Below are positions 1-11,219 of a stretch of 64,000 bases of DNA, in pieces. A model generated the notes under the pieces. That model searched no databases, was not told the origin of the DNA, and worked only from the letters and a program-made list of their open reading frames with translations. The stretch spans positions 372,001 to 436,000 of the forward strand of contig WPIO01000049.1 in the NCBI GenBank assembly GCA_009760855.2, written 5' to 3'. Both the position numbers and the translations under genes were made by a program. Source of the stretch: Cristatella mucedo. Lineage: Eukaryota > Bryozoa > Phylactolaemata > Cristatellidae. The stretch's first letter is position 1. The number at the start of each line of letters is the position of its first letter.

Positions 1-178
1 ACTTGCCTGCTTTTGCACGCAAAGCATGACTTATTTGCTTTTGAATGCTTGTCCAAGCAACGACACCAATGTGTTATTGTTAACCCATTGCTTATTGATT
101 CTCTTGCTGCAGGTAATAAAGCACCTGGATAGAGTTTAAGTCCTCTTCGAGCACCATACAAACAAGCTATTACAATTA
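1..178 (+). mobile_element. L2-type LINE 3' tail (copy 1)
   Basis: The segment ends with a diverged form of the L2 tail seen throughout the window: a CTGCAGGTAATAAAGCACCT block, then a GATAGAG...CTCTTCG stem-loop and GAGCACCATAC. No reverse transcriptase sequence is visible, so the copy is either cut by the window edge or strongly 5'-truncated. The ATT tail has decayed. Confidence 0.6.
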
Positions 179-419
179 TGCTCATTATCAATGGGATTAA
201 AAGAGGAAGCCTTATGAGACGCCACATCGAGAATACCAAATGACAATATGGCTGAACATCTCTTAGCTTTGAATTATTTTGAGAGGCAGAGGCTGCTTTA
301 TAATTGCTAGCTGAACTGCTGCACCAGTTTCAGTCTCCTCGTGCCCTCTGGTCCTCTATGGACAATAAATACGCCGTTTTATTCCTTCGCTTAAAGACGG
401 TGACAAGTTTGGGCTCTGA

Positions 420-720
420 ACGTAATAGACTGTGGAACTCAATTCAATCATTCTTAGAGCAACGTCGTCGACTCTCCTGCTGTCGACTATGGCATATCCT
501 TATTAGCTGTTCTGAGCAGATACTTGGTGTTACTCACTACCTGAACTGCCCTACCGACTCAGCTATGCTTCTCACTATCTCCTTTTTGCATGAGATGAAG
601 TCTCTTTGCTAGTGAATTCGTACCGAAGGCCGCATAGGCTTCGTGCGTGGTATAGAAAGAAAACTCTACCTCATAACACCGGTAGTCTTTGTGAAGTTAC
701 ATCCACGATAAACATGCCCA
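420..720 (+). repeat. Interspersed repeat X, copy 1
   Basis: This stretch aligns by eye with 2540-2885: the same succession of a CTCTCCTGCTGTCGACTATG block, a TGAGCAGATACTT block, an ACTCACTACCT block and a GATGAAGTCT block. It ends with the diverged stem-loop that defines family X (GCACCGAAAGCC...GGCTTTGAGTGC in better copies) and a TAACACC...AGTTAC end. It does not match the L2 family. The 102-codon open frame over 304-612 looks incidental. Confidence 0.55.
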
Positions 721-1602
721 CATAACCCATACCTAATCAATAGGTGAGGCATGGCGGTGCTACTTAGTTAACTGACAACAGCCAGTTACCAACAGCACTT
801 TTAGTGCCATGCCGATCTCAGGGTTTCACCACGGTCGACCAACCCCAGTTTAGTGTTTGCCACTGACGAAACCGAGAGAATGCATGCATTTGGGAACCAG
901 ATACTGATGGGCACCGAGAGCATGAGTCCAGGCTTGCTAATGCTTGTTAGTACTGCGCTAACACAATAAAGGCGAAGCACTAAGAGCTTGCCAACCAGCT
1001 GCAGTGCTATGCACCACCACCATCATCACCACCACGGGTCTTCAAACTAGTCAGAGATGACGGCAAGAGCTTTTCGCAGACACGATTAGGCTTTTCATGC
1101 CCATTACACTTAGCAGCATATTCGTGCCATGCAATGTCTCGACGCTTTGCGCTGGTCAAAGCCATACACGATAAACACCCTCACACCCACACGTGTGCAT
1201 GCACGGGTGCACTCGCATATACACACATTCATACAGATACTCGAGCACTAATTATGTCTTAAATCAAACAGCGGCTGCTACGCAGCAGTTAAGAGAAGTC
1301 TCGCAGTGCAGATCAAAACTAGAAGGCACGAGCACACTATTGAGAAAAGTCGGAATAGGTTGTTCTGCATAAGCAAGGCTATCGATTCGGTAAATAGGCA
1401 ATCACGGTCTCTGTTCTCGCTCTGCAATTACACCAGGAACCATTGAACTGCTGCAGGACGGCAGCGGTAGCGCTCACTGGTGGCAAACATCCGCTGGGGC
1501 AACTGGACGCTGGGGCGAGTGTCAGCTTCCCCGCCGAGGTTTGTGCTGAAAGTCCTTATCCTACAAACGAAGCGCTGCGACGCACATGCGCGCAGACTTT
1601 AC
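721..1602. other. No recognisable gene
   Basis: I see no supported gene or repeat here. A short CAC/CAT microsatellite at 1012-1035 happens to follow an ATG and would encode eight histidines. Short ACAC-type runs occur around 1190-1235. Confidence 0.5.
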
Positions 1603-2053
1603 CTTCTCTCCCTTTCTTTTTCGGGAAAAGCCACTCTTTGTTCTCATCGTGATATGCACCGCCGGTGGTTCCCTCGTCTTGCTCGTCAAAAGCCTCCCGA
1701 TGTCCGCGTTTCCTCGAGAGGTTCTTGGTTTTCTCGGTCTGGCTCCTGCCATCTGCTCGGCGAGATGCGGCTCGATCGCTGCCTGAGTCCTTCAAGCGAG
1801 CACCCTTACTCTGCACTGGTAGTTGGGCTCTTCTCTGACCGGTATCACCATTGCTTTTGGCCTTGGGAGACTTGAAACCTTTACTCGAAGGCTTCTTGCT
1901 GATAGGGCTACGCCCGTCCTTAGTTGTTTTGCTACCGTCCGCCAAGCTCTTCGGCAGCTGCGGAGGCTTTTGCTTTCTTGCCTTCGGACCAGGCCCTCTT
2001 TTTGGTCTATCCCCATCTGGTCCAGAATGTTTTCGGCCCATTGCACGGTTCGG
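1603..2053 (-). CDS. Candidate coding exon of a basic K/R/S-rich protein
   Basis: The minus strand is open over 1556-2068. Within it a plausible exon runs from an acceptor (TGCACGTGTCCCAG, exon from 2053) to a donor (GAAG|GTAAAG, exon end 1603, phase 1). The first in-frame ATG is at 2041. The product is strongly basic and rich in Lys, Arg, Ser and Pro, with KSPKAK-like patches near the middle, a C-terminal acidic DEQDE patch and then KKKGRE. This resembles a nuclear or chromatin-associated tail, but I recognise no domain. Codon choice looks coding-like, with mixed third positions and balanced amino acids. An upstream nine-codon ATG exon at 2245-2219 would be phase-compatible but is weak. It could also be a chance open frame; the plus strand has overlapping frames. 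Confidence 0.4.
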
Positions 2054-2254
2054 CTGGGACACGTGCAAGAACGGAAGTGGCCTGACGTGACTGGTCGATG
2101 ATGTCGTAAGTGGCTCGCATTATATCAATATCATAATTTATATTGAAATCATAAATTAAATATATAATATTTAAATAGCGTGTTCATTAATTTATTTCTT
2201 CAGGAAATACAAGAGCACCGAGTAAAAAGGAAGTTCAGCCGGCATGCGGTCTAA

Positions 2255-2365
2255 TGCCCCGCCCACAACTTAACCTTTAATGGCTGGCCGCGGCGGTCGC
2301 GAATATTCCTTTTGCAAAATTTTTGGGCGCGCGGCTATGCTTCGATTGGTCAATGTATTGCTTGG
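2255..2365 (-). promoter_or_regulatory. Candidate GC-rich promoter patch with CCAAT and E2F-like boxes
   Basis: In an otherwise AT-rich stretch this patch holds GATTGGTCAAT (an inverted CCAAT box), TTTTTGGGCGCGCGGC (E2F-like) and a CCCCGCCCAC GC box. It lies about 200-300 nt upstream of the minus-strand candidate exon at 1603-2053, so it could drive that transcript. The assignment rests on motifs only. Confidence 0.25.
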
Positions 2366-2539
2366 CTGTGAAAACCGTTTGTCTCTTTAGATGTTTTCAG
2401 CCGCGGGTTCCCTTATGCCTATGCCATTCTACTAAGAAACGATACCTTATGTTGGTAAAGATGCAGTATGCGCCAAGGTAGTTGAGTGGACTTAAAGCCC
2501 TTAACCTTAATATCGTAGAGAGCTTCCGGTGGCCGTGGC

Positions 2540-2885
2540 TGGAGGACCGTGCTATTCTGAACTCTTCAAGAAACTGCAGCTTCCCTTTGTTTCTGCATAC
2601 TACGGAACTCACTTCCACAATTTCAAGACACCTACTCTCCTGTTGCCTACTATGGTATATCCTTTCCAGCCGTCCTGAGCTGATACTTCCATGCTACTCA
2701 CTACCTCAACCGCCCTGCTGACTCAGCTATGTTTCTGACTTTCTCTTTGTTGCGTGAGATGAAGTTTGTTGGCTACCAAATGCGCATAGAAAACCCACTT
2801 AGGCTTTGAGTTCGCTATACAAAATTCTCCTGCGTAACACCCACATGGTCTTTACGGAGTTGCAGACGTAGATATGTTACACTAG
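2540..2885 (+). repeat. Interspersed repeat X, copy 2
   Basis: One of the better copies of family X. Its 5' part could encode a short RNSLP-like peptide, reminiscent of the C-terminus of a LINE reverse transcriptase protein. It is followed by the TTGCGTGAGATGAAGTTTGT block, the CTTAGGCTTTGAG stem-loop, the TCCTGCGTAACACCCACATG block and an end reading GTAGATATGTTAC. It may be the 3' end of a LINE distinct from L2. Confidence 0.6.
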
Positions 2886-3304
2886 TTTGCTGCATTTCGT
2901 GTTCATCTTCTTCATTCCTTGACCTTGCATTGCAGCTAACATAACAGCTAACTTTTGCTGCTTAGACATCAGCATCGACCAAGAAGAATTAGTAGCAGAA
3001 TTTAGGAATGAACGAGCTTGCATTTGCACCGACTTGACATGCAGAGCATTGAAGCTTTTACTTAAATGCCTCACTAGGTAAGTCAATCTTCGCTATGTAA
3101 TCGTGCTGATGAAGCGTACAGTCTATGGAAACTTGTCACGCCCCGAGCGGCACCGAAACTTCCTGTGGCTGTGGTCTTTTAAACTTGTTGACCTCACAAA
3201 AACGATCCTCCAGCCACGGCTCTCAATGTGTCACTAGGAGTTAGTGTTTAATTGCAGAACGCGAGGTTTTTTGAAGAAAGGCGTGTGCCGAGAAGATAAG
3301 TAGA

Positions 3305-3580
3305 GAAGTCATGACTTCGATAGTCTTGTCTTGTCTTGTATCTCCGTCTGTAACTCCACAAAGTCATAAAGACCATGTGGGTGTTATGCAGGAGAGTTTT
3401 GTATAGCGCACTCAAAGCCTAAACGGCTTTCGGTGCGCATTCGGTAGCCAACAGACTTCGTCTCACGCAACAAAGAGAAAGTGGGAAGCATAGCAGTCAG
3501 GAGAGCAGTTGAGGTAGTGAATAGCATGGAAGTAGCATACAACAAGATAGTAAGCAAAGCGTACGTTCGAAATGTCCTAA
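3305..3580 (-). repeat. Interspersed repeat X, copy 3
   Basis: Reverse-oriented copy of X. It begins with TATCTCCGTCTGTAACTCC, then CACCCACATGG in complement, the stem-loop AAAGCCTAAACGGCTTT, and the block complementary to TTGCGTGAGATGAAGT. A SINE in the same orientation follows almost directly at 3609. Confidence 0.6.
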
Positions 3581-3608
3581 GATGTTGGTTCATTTTTGCT
3601 TTGCAGTT

Positions 3609-3751
3609 AAATAAATATAATTTTTTGTATAGCGCCATAAACAGAACTTAGTTTCTATTCAGGCGCTTCTCGTATGCCAAGGGGCTCGAGCTTAAGACCT
3701 CAGCCAGACCTTGGTCGGACTGAGCGCCTTAGTTACTGGGCCAAACCAGCA
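3609..3751 (-). mobile_element. tRNA-derived SINE with L2-like tail (copy a)
   Basis: Read on the minus strand the element begins with a tRNA-like head. The A-box region is GGTTTGGCCCAGTAACTAAG and the B-box region is decayed (AAGCTCGAGCC). It ends with a GAAGCGCCTGAATAGAAACT stem-loop and GGCGCTATACAAAAAATTAT. The tail is nearly the same as the 3' end of the local L2 LINE, as expected if the SINE borrows the L2 reverse transcriptase. Confidence 0.65.
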
Positions 3752-4223
3752 GTTGAAACATTGTCAGCCCTTCAATGCTCTCTTCGCAGACTTATACAAA
3801 GGTAGACCCAAGAGCAGCAACTATAGATTGACCCCTGTGACTTACTGAAAACGATATTGTGTTTCAGCCATCTCGGGTGATAACACGCTAGCTCTTTGAT
3901 AACACTAAGAAACACAATTTTTGTCCTTGTAGTAAGCTAAATTTTCTAATTGGTGTATGCCTCAGCAGTAGACAAAATTACCATTATTCCCTGCAAACGT
4001 TGCTCTGGTGACCAGGACAGTGATCCGATGAGAAAACTGACAAATTCGCTTCTTTGCGTTCACATTTAGTCAGAAAGAACAGCGAATGAAGCTAAATTAG
4101 CATTATTTTGAAGTCTCAGCTAAAGACGTATCAGTTCTGGTCAGTTTTCCTATCGCCTCGGTGAACTTATCTGCTTTTTTCCGATGTATTCCAATGTACC
4201 TATGCATGATTAGGTGCACGGTA

Positions 4224-6562
4224 TTACTAATAGTATTAATATTAATACCTTTGATATAGCACCCTCATCTCTTTCTAGGTACTCTACATTACCTACAATG
4301 GAAGCCCGATCGAGTGGTTAGTGGTAGCATGCTCAGTAACAGCAAGAATGACGTGGTTGGGGTGACATGCACAGGGTCAGCACGCACGAGCACATAAAGG
4401 ATGAATCACAGGGACCCACTAAACGCTGTCCTAAATAGACCTGTTTTTAGTTTCTTTTTAAATGTGGTCAAGTCGGGAGATGTCACGACGGAAGTCGGGA
4501 GTGAGTTCCAGGTTTTGGGAGCATATTAACTAAATGCACGGTCTCCACAGGTTTTGAGGTTTGTAAGAGGTATAGGTAAACAGTTTGATTCTGAAAAGTG
4601 GGTGATACGATGCTTAGCCTGTTAGCGGAGTAGATCTTATAGGTAGGCTGGAGCCAAAGAATGAGGGGACCAGAAGTGAGTGATAAAACCTTGAAGTCGA
4701 TGCATTGGTTGTCTGGGAGCCAGCGAAGGTCGGCAAGAAGAGTTGGCAACTGTTGGCTCATGACAGACAAGCCCAGCTGCAGAGTTTTGCACCTGCAGTA
4801 CGTGCCTTGGTGCACAGGCCGGTAGGCCAGCAAACAGTGAGTTACAAAAGTCAAGACGGGATGTCAGAAAAGGATTGACCATTTTAGATGTGGTATCCCT
4901 GTCTAAACAAGCCCGAATTTTAGAAACGTTTTATAGCTGCAAGTAGGCAGACTTTATTGTGGAGCTGATGAGATCGTCTTATGTAAGGTCACTTAACAAC
5001 ATGACAGCTAGATTTTGTGAAGATTCAAAAGGAGATATGCTGGCAGAGCCGATTTGGAGCATGACCTTTTCAATTTCTGAATCACACTTGGTTTGCTCAT
5101 AAGTAGTAAGCTAGTTTTAACATCATTCAATTTAAGAAGATTTGCTGCCATCCAAGTGCACATGGCATTAATACATGCAGCAAGGGAGCTGGGAGAATTC
5201 GATGTGCTGGAGGGCTAGGAGGGTTTAAAGCAAAGGTACAACAGAGTGTCATCTGCATAGAAGTGGAAGCCTAGATTGTGCCTGGCGATCACATTGACTA
5301 GAGGCATAGTATACACCGTAAAAAGAAGATGACCAAGCATAGAGCCCCGAGGTATTCCATATTTCAGAGGTTCCTCGGATGATGTTTGTCCATTCACATC
5401 AATACTACGAAGTCTCCCACTAAAATAGGAGCTGGACCACTGCAGTGTATTGCCAGTGATGCTCAGGCGAGATGAGAGGCGTTCAATGAGGACTTGATGA
5501 TCGATAGTATCAAAAGCTGCCCAAAGATCGAGAAAAACAAGCAGATAGACTCTACCTGAATCTGCCTTTGTAAGTAGGTCGTTATCCACCCTAAGCAATG
5601 TTGACTCTGTAGAGTGATTAGCTCTAAAACTAGTTAGGAACTTAGTAGTAAGGTTTGAAGTTTCAATATTTGAGTGTAGCTGGTCTTCCACGACTCATTC
5701 CAGTGGGCAGAAGTTGCTTAAATTCTCTTGTTTGTGTTGCTTTCTTGGATAATGGCCTGACTACAGCCTTTTGAAAGGTGCTGGGACGTGACCTGAGGCT
5801 AATGAGATATTAATTATGTTAGTTCTGCTTGGCAGAAGCAGATCTATTCATCGTAGAAGCAGGCCAGTGGGCATATGGCCTAAAGAACTAGCTGTCTTCT
5901 TTGATTAGTTGGGATATAAACTTAAGGATGAGGTCACTAGTGGCCTCCTTGAATGTAAACATTGAGGGGCTGCATGAAATTGAGTGACATGATTCAATGG
6001 ATGAAGCTGCTATCCTAGGGATGCACTCCCTTATCTTGTCTATCTTTTTGACAAAGAATCTAGAGAAGCGATCAGCTAGATCATCGCAAGGATCACTAGG
6101 TAAGGAACTAAGCTGGGAGCGGTTAAGGAGACAGTTGATCGTCGACATCAGCATTTTTTTATTGTGCATCTGTGATTCAACTATGTTTTTATAGTTGGTT
6201 TGGCCGGGGGTTAAGGTGCTCGTTTTTCCGAGGTCGTGGGTTCAAGCCCCGTCGCATGCGTTAAGCGCCGGAATAGAAATTAAGTTCTCTGATGGCGCTA
6301 TACAAATGAATTGTATTTATATTTATACAATTTTTTTAGAATCTAGACTTATCCTTTTCTAGGATCGGTTGGTACGATCCACAGTAGTCTTCGCATGCCT
6401 CTTGATGGACAGTCAGCCCTGATCTTGTGAATGCTTTTTTCAAGCATACGTTTCGAGACCTAGCTAGTTTAATGTGTGCGGTGAATCATAGGCCGTCCGG
6501 GCGACGGCATACAGTTCGCTTAGTCAGAGATGCAAAATCGTCGAGCAAGTCAGTTAGGATCT
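4224..6562 (-). mobile_element. L2-type LINE, 5'-truncated, with SINE nested inside
   Basis: This is the longest LINE copy in the window. On the minus strand from 6562 down it carries the linker after the endonuclease (LLDDFASL..., then a GLTVHQEACEDY segment), the LNRSQLSSLPSD segment (6169-5888), and reverse transcriptase at 5691-5215. RT motifs visible are FRANHSTESTLLRV, FLDLWAAFDTIDHQ, YGIPRG and FYADDTLLYL. Next come the C-terminal segment (4880-4483, SRLDFCNSL..., degraded), the 3' UTR and a tail with the family stem-loop ending in TAATATTAATA. Stops and frameshifts show it is dead. A SINE splits it at 6195-6335. Confidence 0.85.
6195..6335 (+). mobile_element. tRNA-derived SINE with L2-like tail (copy b), nested in L2
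   Basis: The head GGTTTGGCCGGGGGTTAAGG (A-box region) and GGGTTCAAGCCC (B-box) is tRNA-derived. The tail AAGCGCCGGAATAGAAATTA, then GTTCTCTGATGGCGCTATAC, ends in a TATTTATATTTAT run. L2 coding sequence on the minus strand resumes on both sides (upstream linker at 6562-6340, LNRSQ segment from 6170), so the SINE arrived after the LINE. Confidence 0.75.
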
Positions 6563-6732
6563 TTGCATGCTGACACTTTGCGTATCATCTCTAACCATGT
6601 TATCATTGTTGACATTGTGCTTGCTATTATTAGCCATATGATCATGATTCCTTTACAGCATATGTAAAGTGCCTTGAAAAAGATTAAGTTTTCTGGGGCG
6701 CTATACACGTGTATTATTATTATTATTATTCC
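6563..6732 (+). mobile_element. L2 LINE 3' tail (copy 3)
   Basis: It starts with GCATGCTGACACTTTGCG, carries CATGATTCCTTTACAGCATA, then TGTAAAGTGCCTTGAAAAAG and a stem-loop, and ends in an ATT run. It abuts the 5'-truncated end of the opposite-strand L2 copy, giving a head-to-head pair. Confidence 0.75.
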
Positions 6733-8004
6733 TGCCTCTTCCATTATACCATTGCACGCAAGTTATCCGCGAAACCTCAAGAAGCATCTTCGAGCGGGCC
6801 TTTTTCTATTCAAACATAAAACAAACCTATAAAAAATAGTCCACTAGGTTTGTATTCCGCTTGGCGTTGGCGCAGGGAACTCTAGAGACAACTGCCGCTG
6901 TACACCACGGTCAGCTGGCAGGAAGATTAGCCTTATTTCTTCACATTGTCGTTCTTGCTGGCACCCGTGTAACGCTTGAACGCACAAACGAACTTAATTG
7001 CAGACATTACTGGGCGTTAAAAATTCCAGCTAATTTATTCGTTGATCCCTAGAGACCTCTAGGAGTGCCGCAATAGATCCAGAAGCGTCAAGGAATTCCT
7101 AAGCTGGTCAGCAAATATGGCAGTCCATTGGTGCTTTTACTGTGACGTTAAAGGACAGTGTACCACGAAACTCAACAACCGTCAATTAGGCTTAAGCTTT
7201 ACAGATCACGATGATTTACAGAAAGCAGAGGCACCATCCTAGCGGTTTTAAGGCATTAATAAGTCACTATGCCCCAGCCAAGTGGACTGCTGCGTTGTTG
7301 CGACCAATAGAAGTAGATTCTTATCCAAATCGTTAGCCGCGTCGACATATTTTGCGACTGCACGTTACAATGACCCGATTCGTTCTTCCGCACGGGTTAG
7401 ACGCTGCGAAAACTAGATTGCTGGGAGCTGGAGTTCGGCTGCATAATTAGAGAGCTGCGTAATAAGAAAGCAATTTGTGTCATTTTTGCACCCTGCAGGT
7501 CGGCTTTCTTTGCGTATTTCGATAGCCAGAATACGCATGAGAGCACAAGTTGCAGCAATTGTGAACCGTATTCTGCTAGCCCTCGTGAAGACAGCAGGTC
7601 AAGTACAGCTCGATATTCGTACGGCGAGCTCCAGACCTGAAGCAGAAGTCTGTCGACGCATTACCGTAGCTTTAAATTTGCCTACCCGGCTGCTCTAAAT
7701 TGTGAGGACCGGACGCTTGCAGTGCTCGAGCTGTTACCGTACCCGCGAAAAGTCTAACCTGCTCTCGCTGCGAAACCAGTGGTCAACAAATGAACGCTTG
7801 ATTCAATGAAAAAATAAAAGAAAACTTGGCTTCAGTTGATATCTTTTTGTTTCACGATTTCTGCCTTGCGCCATCGGCACTCAACTTCAGAAACTAGAAA
7901 ACAAGAGCTCAACTCAATAAAATTGAAACAAGTACGAATGCCGAAGGACAGCTTGGCGAAAGTCAGCGATCGCTTTTCGCGTTATACTTGTCCGGCTGTT
8001 GATT
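6733..8004. other. No recognisable gene
   Basis: Short open frames at 6861-7052 and 7477-7698 have no recognisable similarity and no convincing splice context. No clear repeat is visible. The region probably holds old decayed repeat or plain intergenic sequence. Confidence 0.4.
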
Positions 8005-9290
8005 CGATCTTATGCATTCATCTTGCCTGGGCATCGCTAGCACTGCATTGCAATGGTTCAGGTCGTTTTTCAGTGGGAGGCTCCGGAGTATTGATGTGAA
8101 TAGACAAAGATCATCCGAGGAACCTGTGGAGTATGGGGCACCTCAGGGATCTGTGCTTGGTCCTCTTCTTTTTTACGGTGTATACTCTCCCTCTTGCCGA
8201 TGTGATCGCCAGGCCCAACCTAGGCTTCCACTTCTATGCGAAAGACACTCGGTTGTACCTTTGCTTTAAACCCTCCTAGCCCTCCAGCACATCAAACTCT
8301 CTCAGCTGCCTTGCTGCATGTATTTTTTATGACATCCGAACGTGGATTGCAGCAAATCTTCTCAAATTGAATGATGATAAAATTAACTTGCTAGTTACGG
8401 GCAAACCAAATATGATTCAGAACTTTAAAAGATTAACGCTCAAAATCGGCTCTGCCAGCATATCTCCTGTTGAATTTTCACGAAATCTAGGTGTCGTGTT
8501 CCTAAGTGACCTTTTATTAAACAACCACATCAGCTCCACAGTCAAGTCTGCGGACTTTCAGCTGCATAACATTGCTAAAATTTGGGCTTGTTTAGAGAGG
8601 GATATCGCATATAAATTGGTACATGCATTTGTGACATCCCGTCTTGACTTTTGTAGCTCACTGCTTGCTGGCCTACCTACCGGCCTGTGCGCTCAAGGCG
8701 CTTGCTTACAGCTGGTGCAAAACTCTGCGGCTAGGCCTGCCTTTCATGAACGTTGCAGTTGCCACACCAAATCACTTCTCGCCGACCCGCACTGGTTCCG
8801 TCTAGCCTACCTATACGATTTACACTTCGCCACCAGGCTAAGCACCGTACCACCCGTTTTTTTTCAGAATCTAACTGTTTACCTATACTTTGTACAAACC
8901 TCAAATCCTGTGGAGACCGTGCCTTAGTTCATATCCTCCTTAAGCGTGGAACTCACTCCCGACTTCCGTCACGACATCTTCTGACTTGATCACATATAAA
9001 AAGAAACTAAAAACGCACCTATTTATGGCAGCATTTAGTGGGTCCCTGCGATTCGTCTTGTATGTGCTTATGCTTGTTGACACTGTGCATGCTGCCACTA
9101 ATCATCCTTGAATGCTGATCCTGTGCATGTAGCCGCTAAACATGTTATTCTTATTGTTTATTGAGCGTCCTACCACTAGCCATTCGATTGTGCTTCCTTT
9201 GCAGGTAATGCAAAGTGCCTAGAAATAGATTGAGTTCTCGGAGGGAGCTATATCACATGTATTATTTTTATTATTACCATTATTATTATG
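8005..9290 (+). mobile_element. L2-type LINE, 5'-truncated, plus strand
   Basis: The copy starts inside reverse transcriptase: WFRSFFSGRLRSIDVN, then YGAPQGSVLGPLLF, then a frameshifted version of the FYADD region around 8230-8260. The LNDDKINLLVTGKP segment (8367 on) follows, then SRLDFCSSLLAGLP, an LVQNSAA segment and a frameshifted FGDRA...NSLP region near 8910-8970. The 3' UTR and stem-loop tail AAAGTGCCTAGAAATAGATT lead to an ATT run ending near 9290. Frameshifts and stops make it inactive. It is the best plus-strand copy. Confidence 0.85.
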
Positions 9291-10574
9291 TACAGCATAC
9301 CCTGACTGGTTGAGAGCGATAGCGTTTATAAGTAGCCAATGCTCAGCGGACTGGGAGCAGTTAAATCAAACACTGCAGTCGGCGATACGAGAGCAGATCG
9401 CATTGATGAAAGGGAATCGTGGAAGTGCAGCACCGCGTACCCCCCACCCTGCTCCCCACCAAAATCCTGTGGACCTGCAGGGCAAAGCGTCAGCAACCAA
9501 AACCTTTTAATGAAGAAAGGGCACGCTAGATAATTCTTCTCCGAAGACGATGCCCAGTAGAGGCGACACTCCCTTCAGCCTACTCCGGAGTTCTGCTGGA
9601 GCACCTTGACCTCGGCTGGCCCATCGGGCTCTAAAGGGCACTCAGGCTGCTACGGAGGGGGAGGGTTACAGCCGCGAGCGAACAGATGGCTGTCGCTGAG
9701 GCTGCTTGGCTAGTTTGGGACGTGCGAAGCCATGATGGAATGCGGAGGTCCAAGTGAAAGTTAATAATACTAATACTAATATTAATATCAATATCAATAT
9801 TAACTTTCTAGGTACGTTACATCTGTCACCCTATCTGCAATTCCGCTGGGAGCGTGGCAGTTACCGCTAACTACAACGCTAAATAATACCGCGAGAAGTT
9901 GAGCGAGCGGCCTTAACATTTCTTGAAAATCGTAATCTCCTAGCAAAAATACCTGCTTACTTAAGCCCTAAAGTTACGCCCTAAGAGTCAGCTTGCTGCA
10001 CCTATCGCCGGCGATTGTGCCGCAGCCAGGAAATCTGTACGCGTAGTTGAAATTGTTAACGAGCTGACCTTGCTGCCCGAGTCAGCAGCGCAGAAGGTGA
10101 CACTTGCCCTTCTCCCCTCACCGCGCTCGCGCCACACGGCGCCGCCACTTCTGCACGCACGGCCGCTGCTACCCGTTCGGTAGGCTGGCCGCTGCTCATA
10201 GCCACGCGGCGTTATTTTACGAGCTGCCGCGAGAGTCTACTCGCGCTTCCTAGATTATTATTTGAATCAATCTGCGTGCCACGATTAGGTCTCGCTTACC
10301 TGGCTGGTGGGCAGGCCCGCGCGTCTGACAGGCAATCTTACAACTTTTTTTCTAATGTCGCCGAATCTTTATTGTGGGAAAAATTAAAGATATATTTCAA
10401 AATACCTTATCATTATATTATCAAAAGAAATTTCACCTAGTTTTGTAATTAGAGTAGGTTACAGTGGGTTCTCTTCCGACTGGTCAGTGCCATCTAGCTA
10501 AGCAGAGGTGACTTTCGCTTAAGCGTCTTACGTGCATTTAAAGTTGTCCAGGGAGATGAGATTGTTTTTGCGAA
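9291..10574. other. No recognisable gene; GC-rich patch
   Basis: Two short open frames at 9310-9533 lack support. A GC-rich, CpG-containing patch spans about 10060-10260 without a linked exon. An AATATTAATATCAATATC-type run sits at 9767-9805. Confidence 0.35.
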
Positions 10575-10762
10575 TCCCCATCTTTCCAGGAAGTGCTTGC
10601 CCTGCGCTTTGGAATATTTTATCATCTTTTCAAAAATGCGTGAGCTTAGTCTTAGTTATGGGCAATATTGGTTGCTGCTTTTTTATGTAAAGCGCCTCTA
10701 GAGAGATTTAATTCCCTCGGAGCACCAATACAAATTTCTAATAATAATAAAAACTATTATTA
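10575..10762 (+). mobile_element. L2 LINE 3' tail (copy 5)
   Basis: The tail reads TTTTATGTAAAGCGCCTCTA, then GAGAGATTTAATTCCCTCGG AGCACC split by the loop, and ends in TAATAATAAT/ATTATT. Upstream sequence is too diverged to call reverse transcriptase. Confidence 0.65.
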
Positions 10763-11219
10763 TTTTCTGCATACAGATGTTTGTGGAGTCTCTTGCACGA
10801 CTTCAGCCAAGCCGTGCTTCATGGTGCTACTTCCACCAGTATAGAACGCGTGGTTGTCAGGTCTGGCGTTCGTGACTTGTGTCGCCATTTCCGTGAAAAT
10901 CAAGGGTTTCAAGCCGCTATATCCGTACGTAAACTGCCCGAGAAAATTCGTTCAAAGCAGCAGCAGTATTCGATAGCTTATATTTCGGAGCCACTTCTGC
11001 TTCGAACGCCAATTCAACCGATTTCGACTTGAAGAAGGATCACGTTGCTAATTGACCGACTCGCTGCTAGTGCGGTGTCTGTAGTCGGAACGAGTGATCG
11101 CAGACCAGCATAACTCTTATATCACAACTTCAAAATTAGCAAGTAATTCCGGTTCAGATCTTAAAGCTATCGCTCCACATAGTCAGCACTGCTGCAACTG
11201 TATAATGAATGACCGTCAC

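Noticed and set aside
1009-1050. ATG followed by eight His codons and GSSN, like an expression tag
   Set aside because: It is a CAC/CAT microsatellite in ordinary intergenic sequence followed at once by a stop, and no vector sequence surrounds it.
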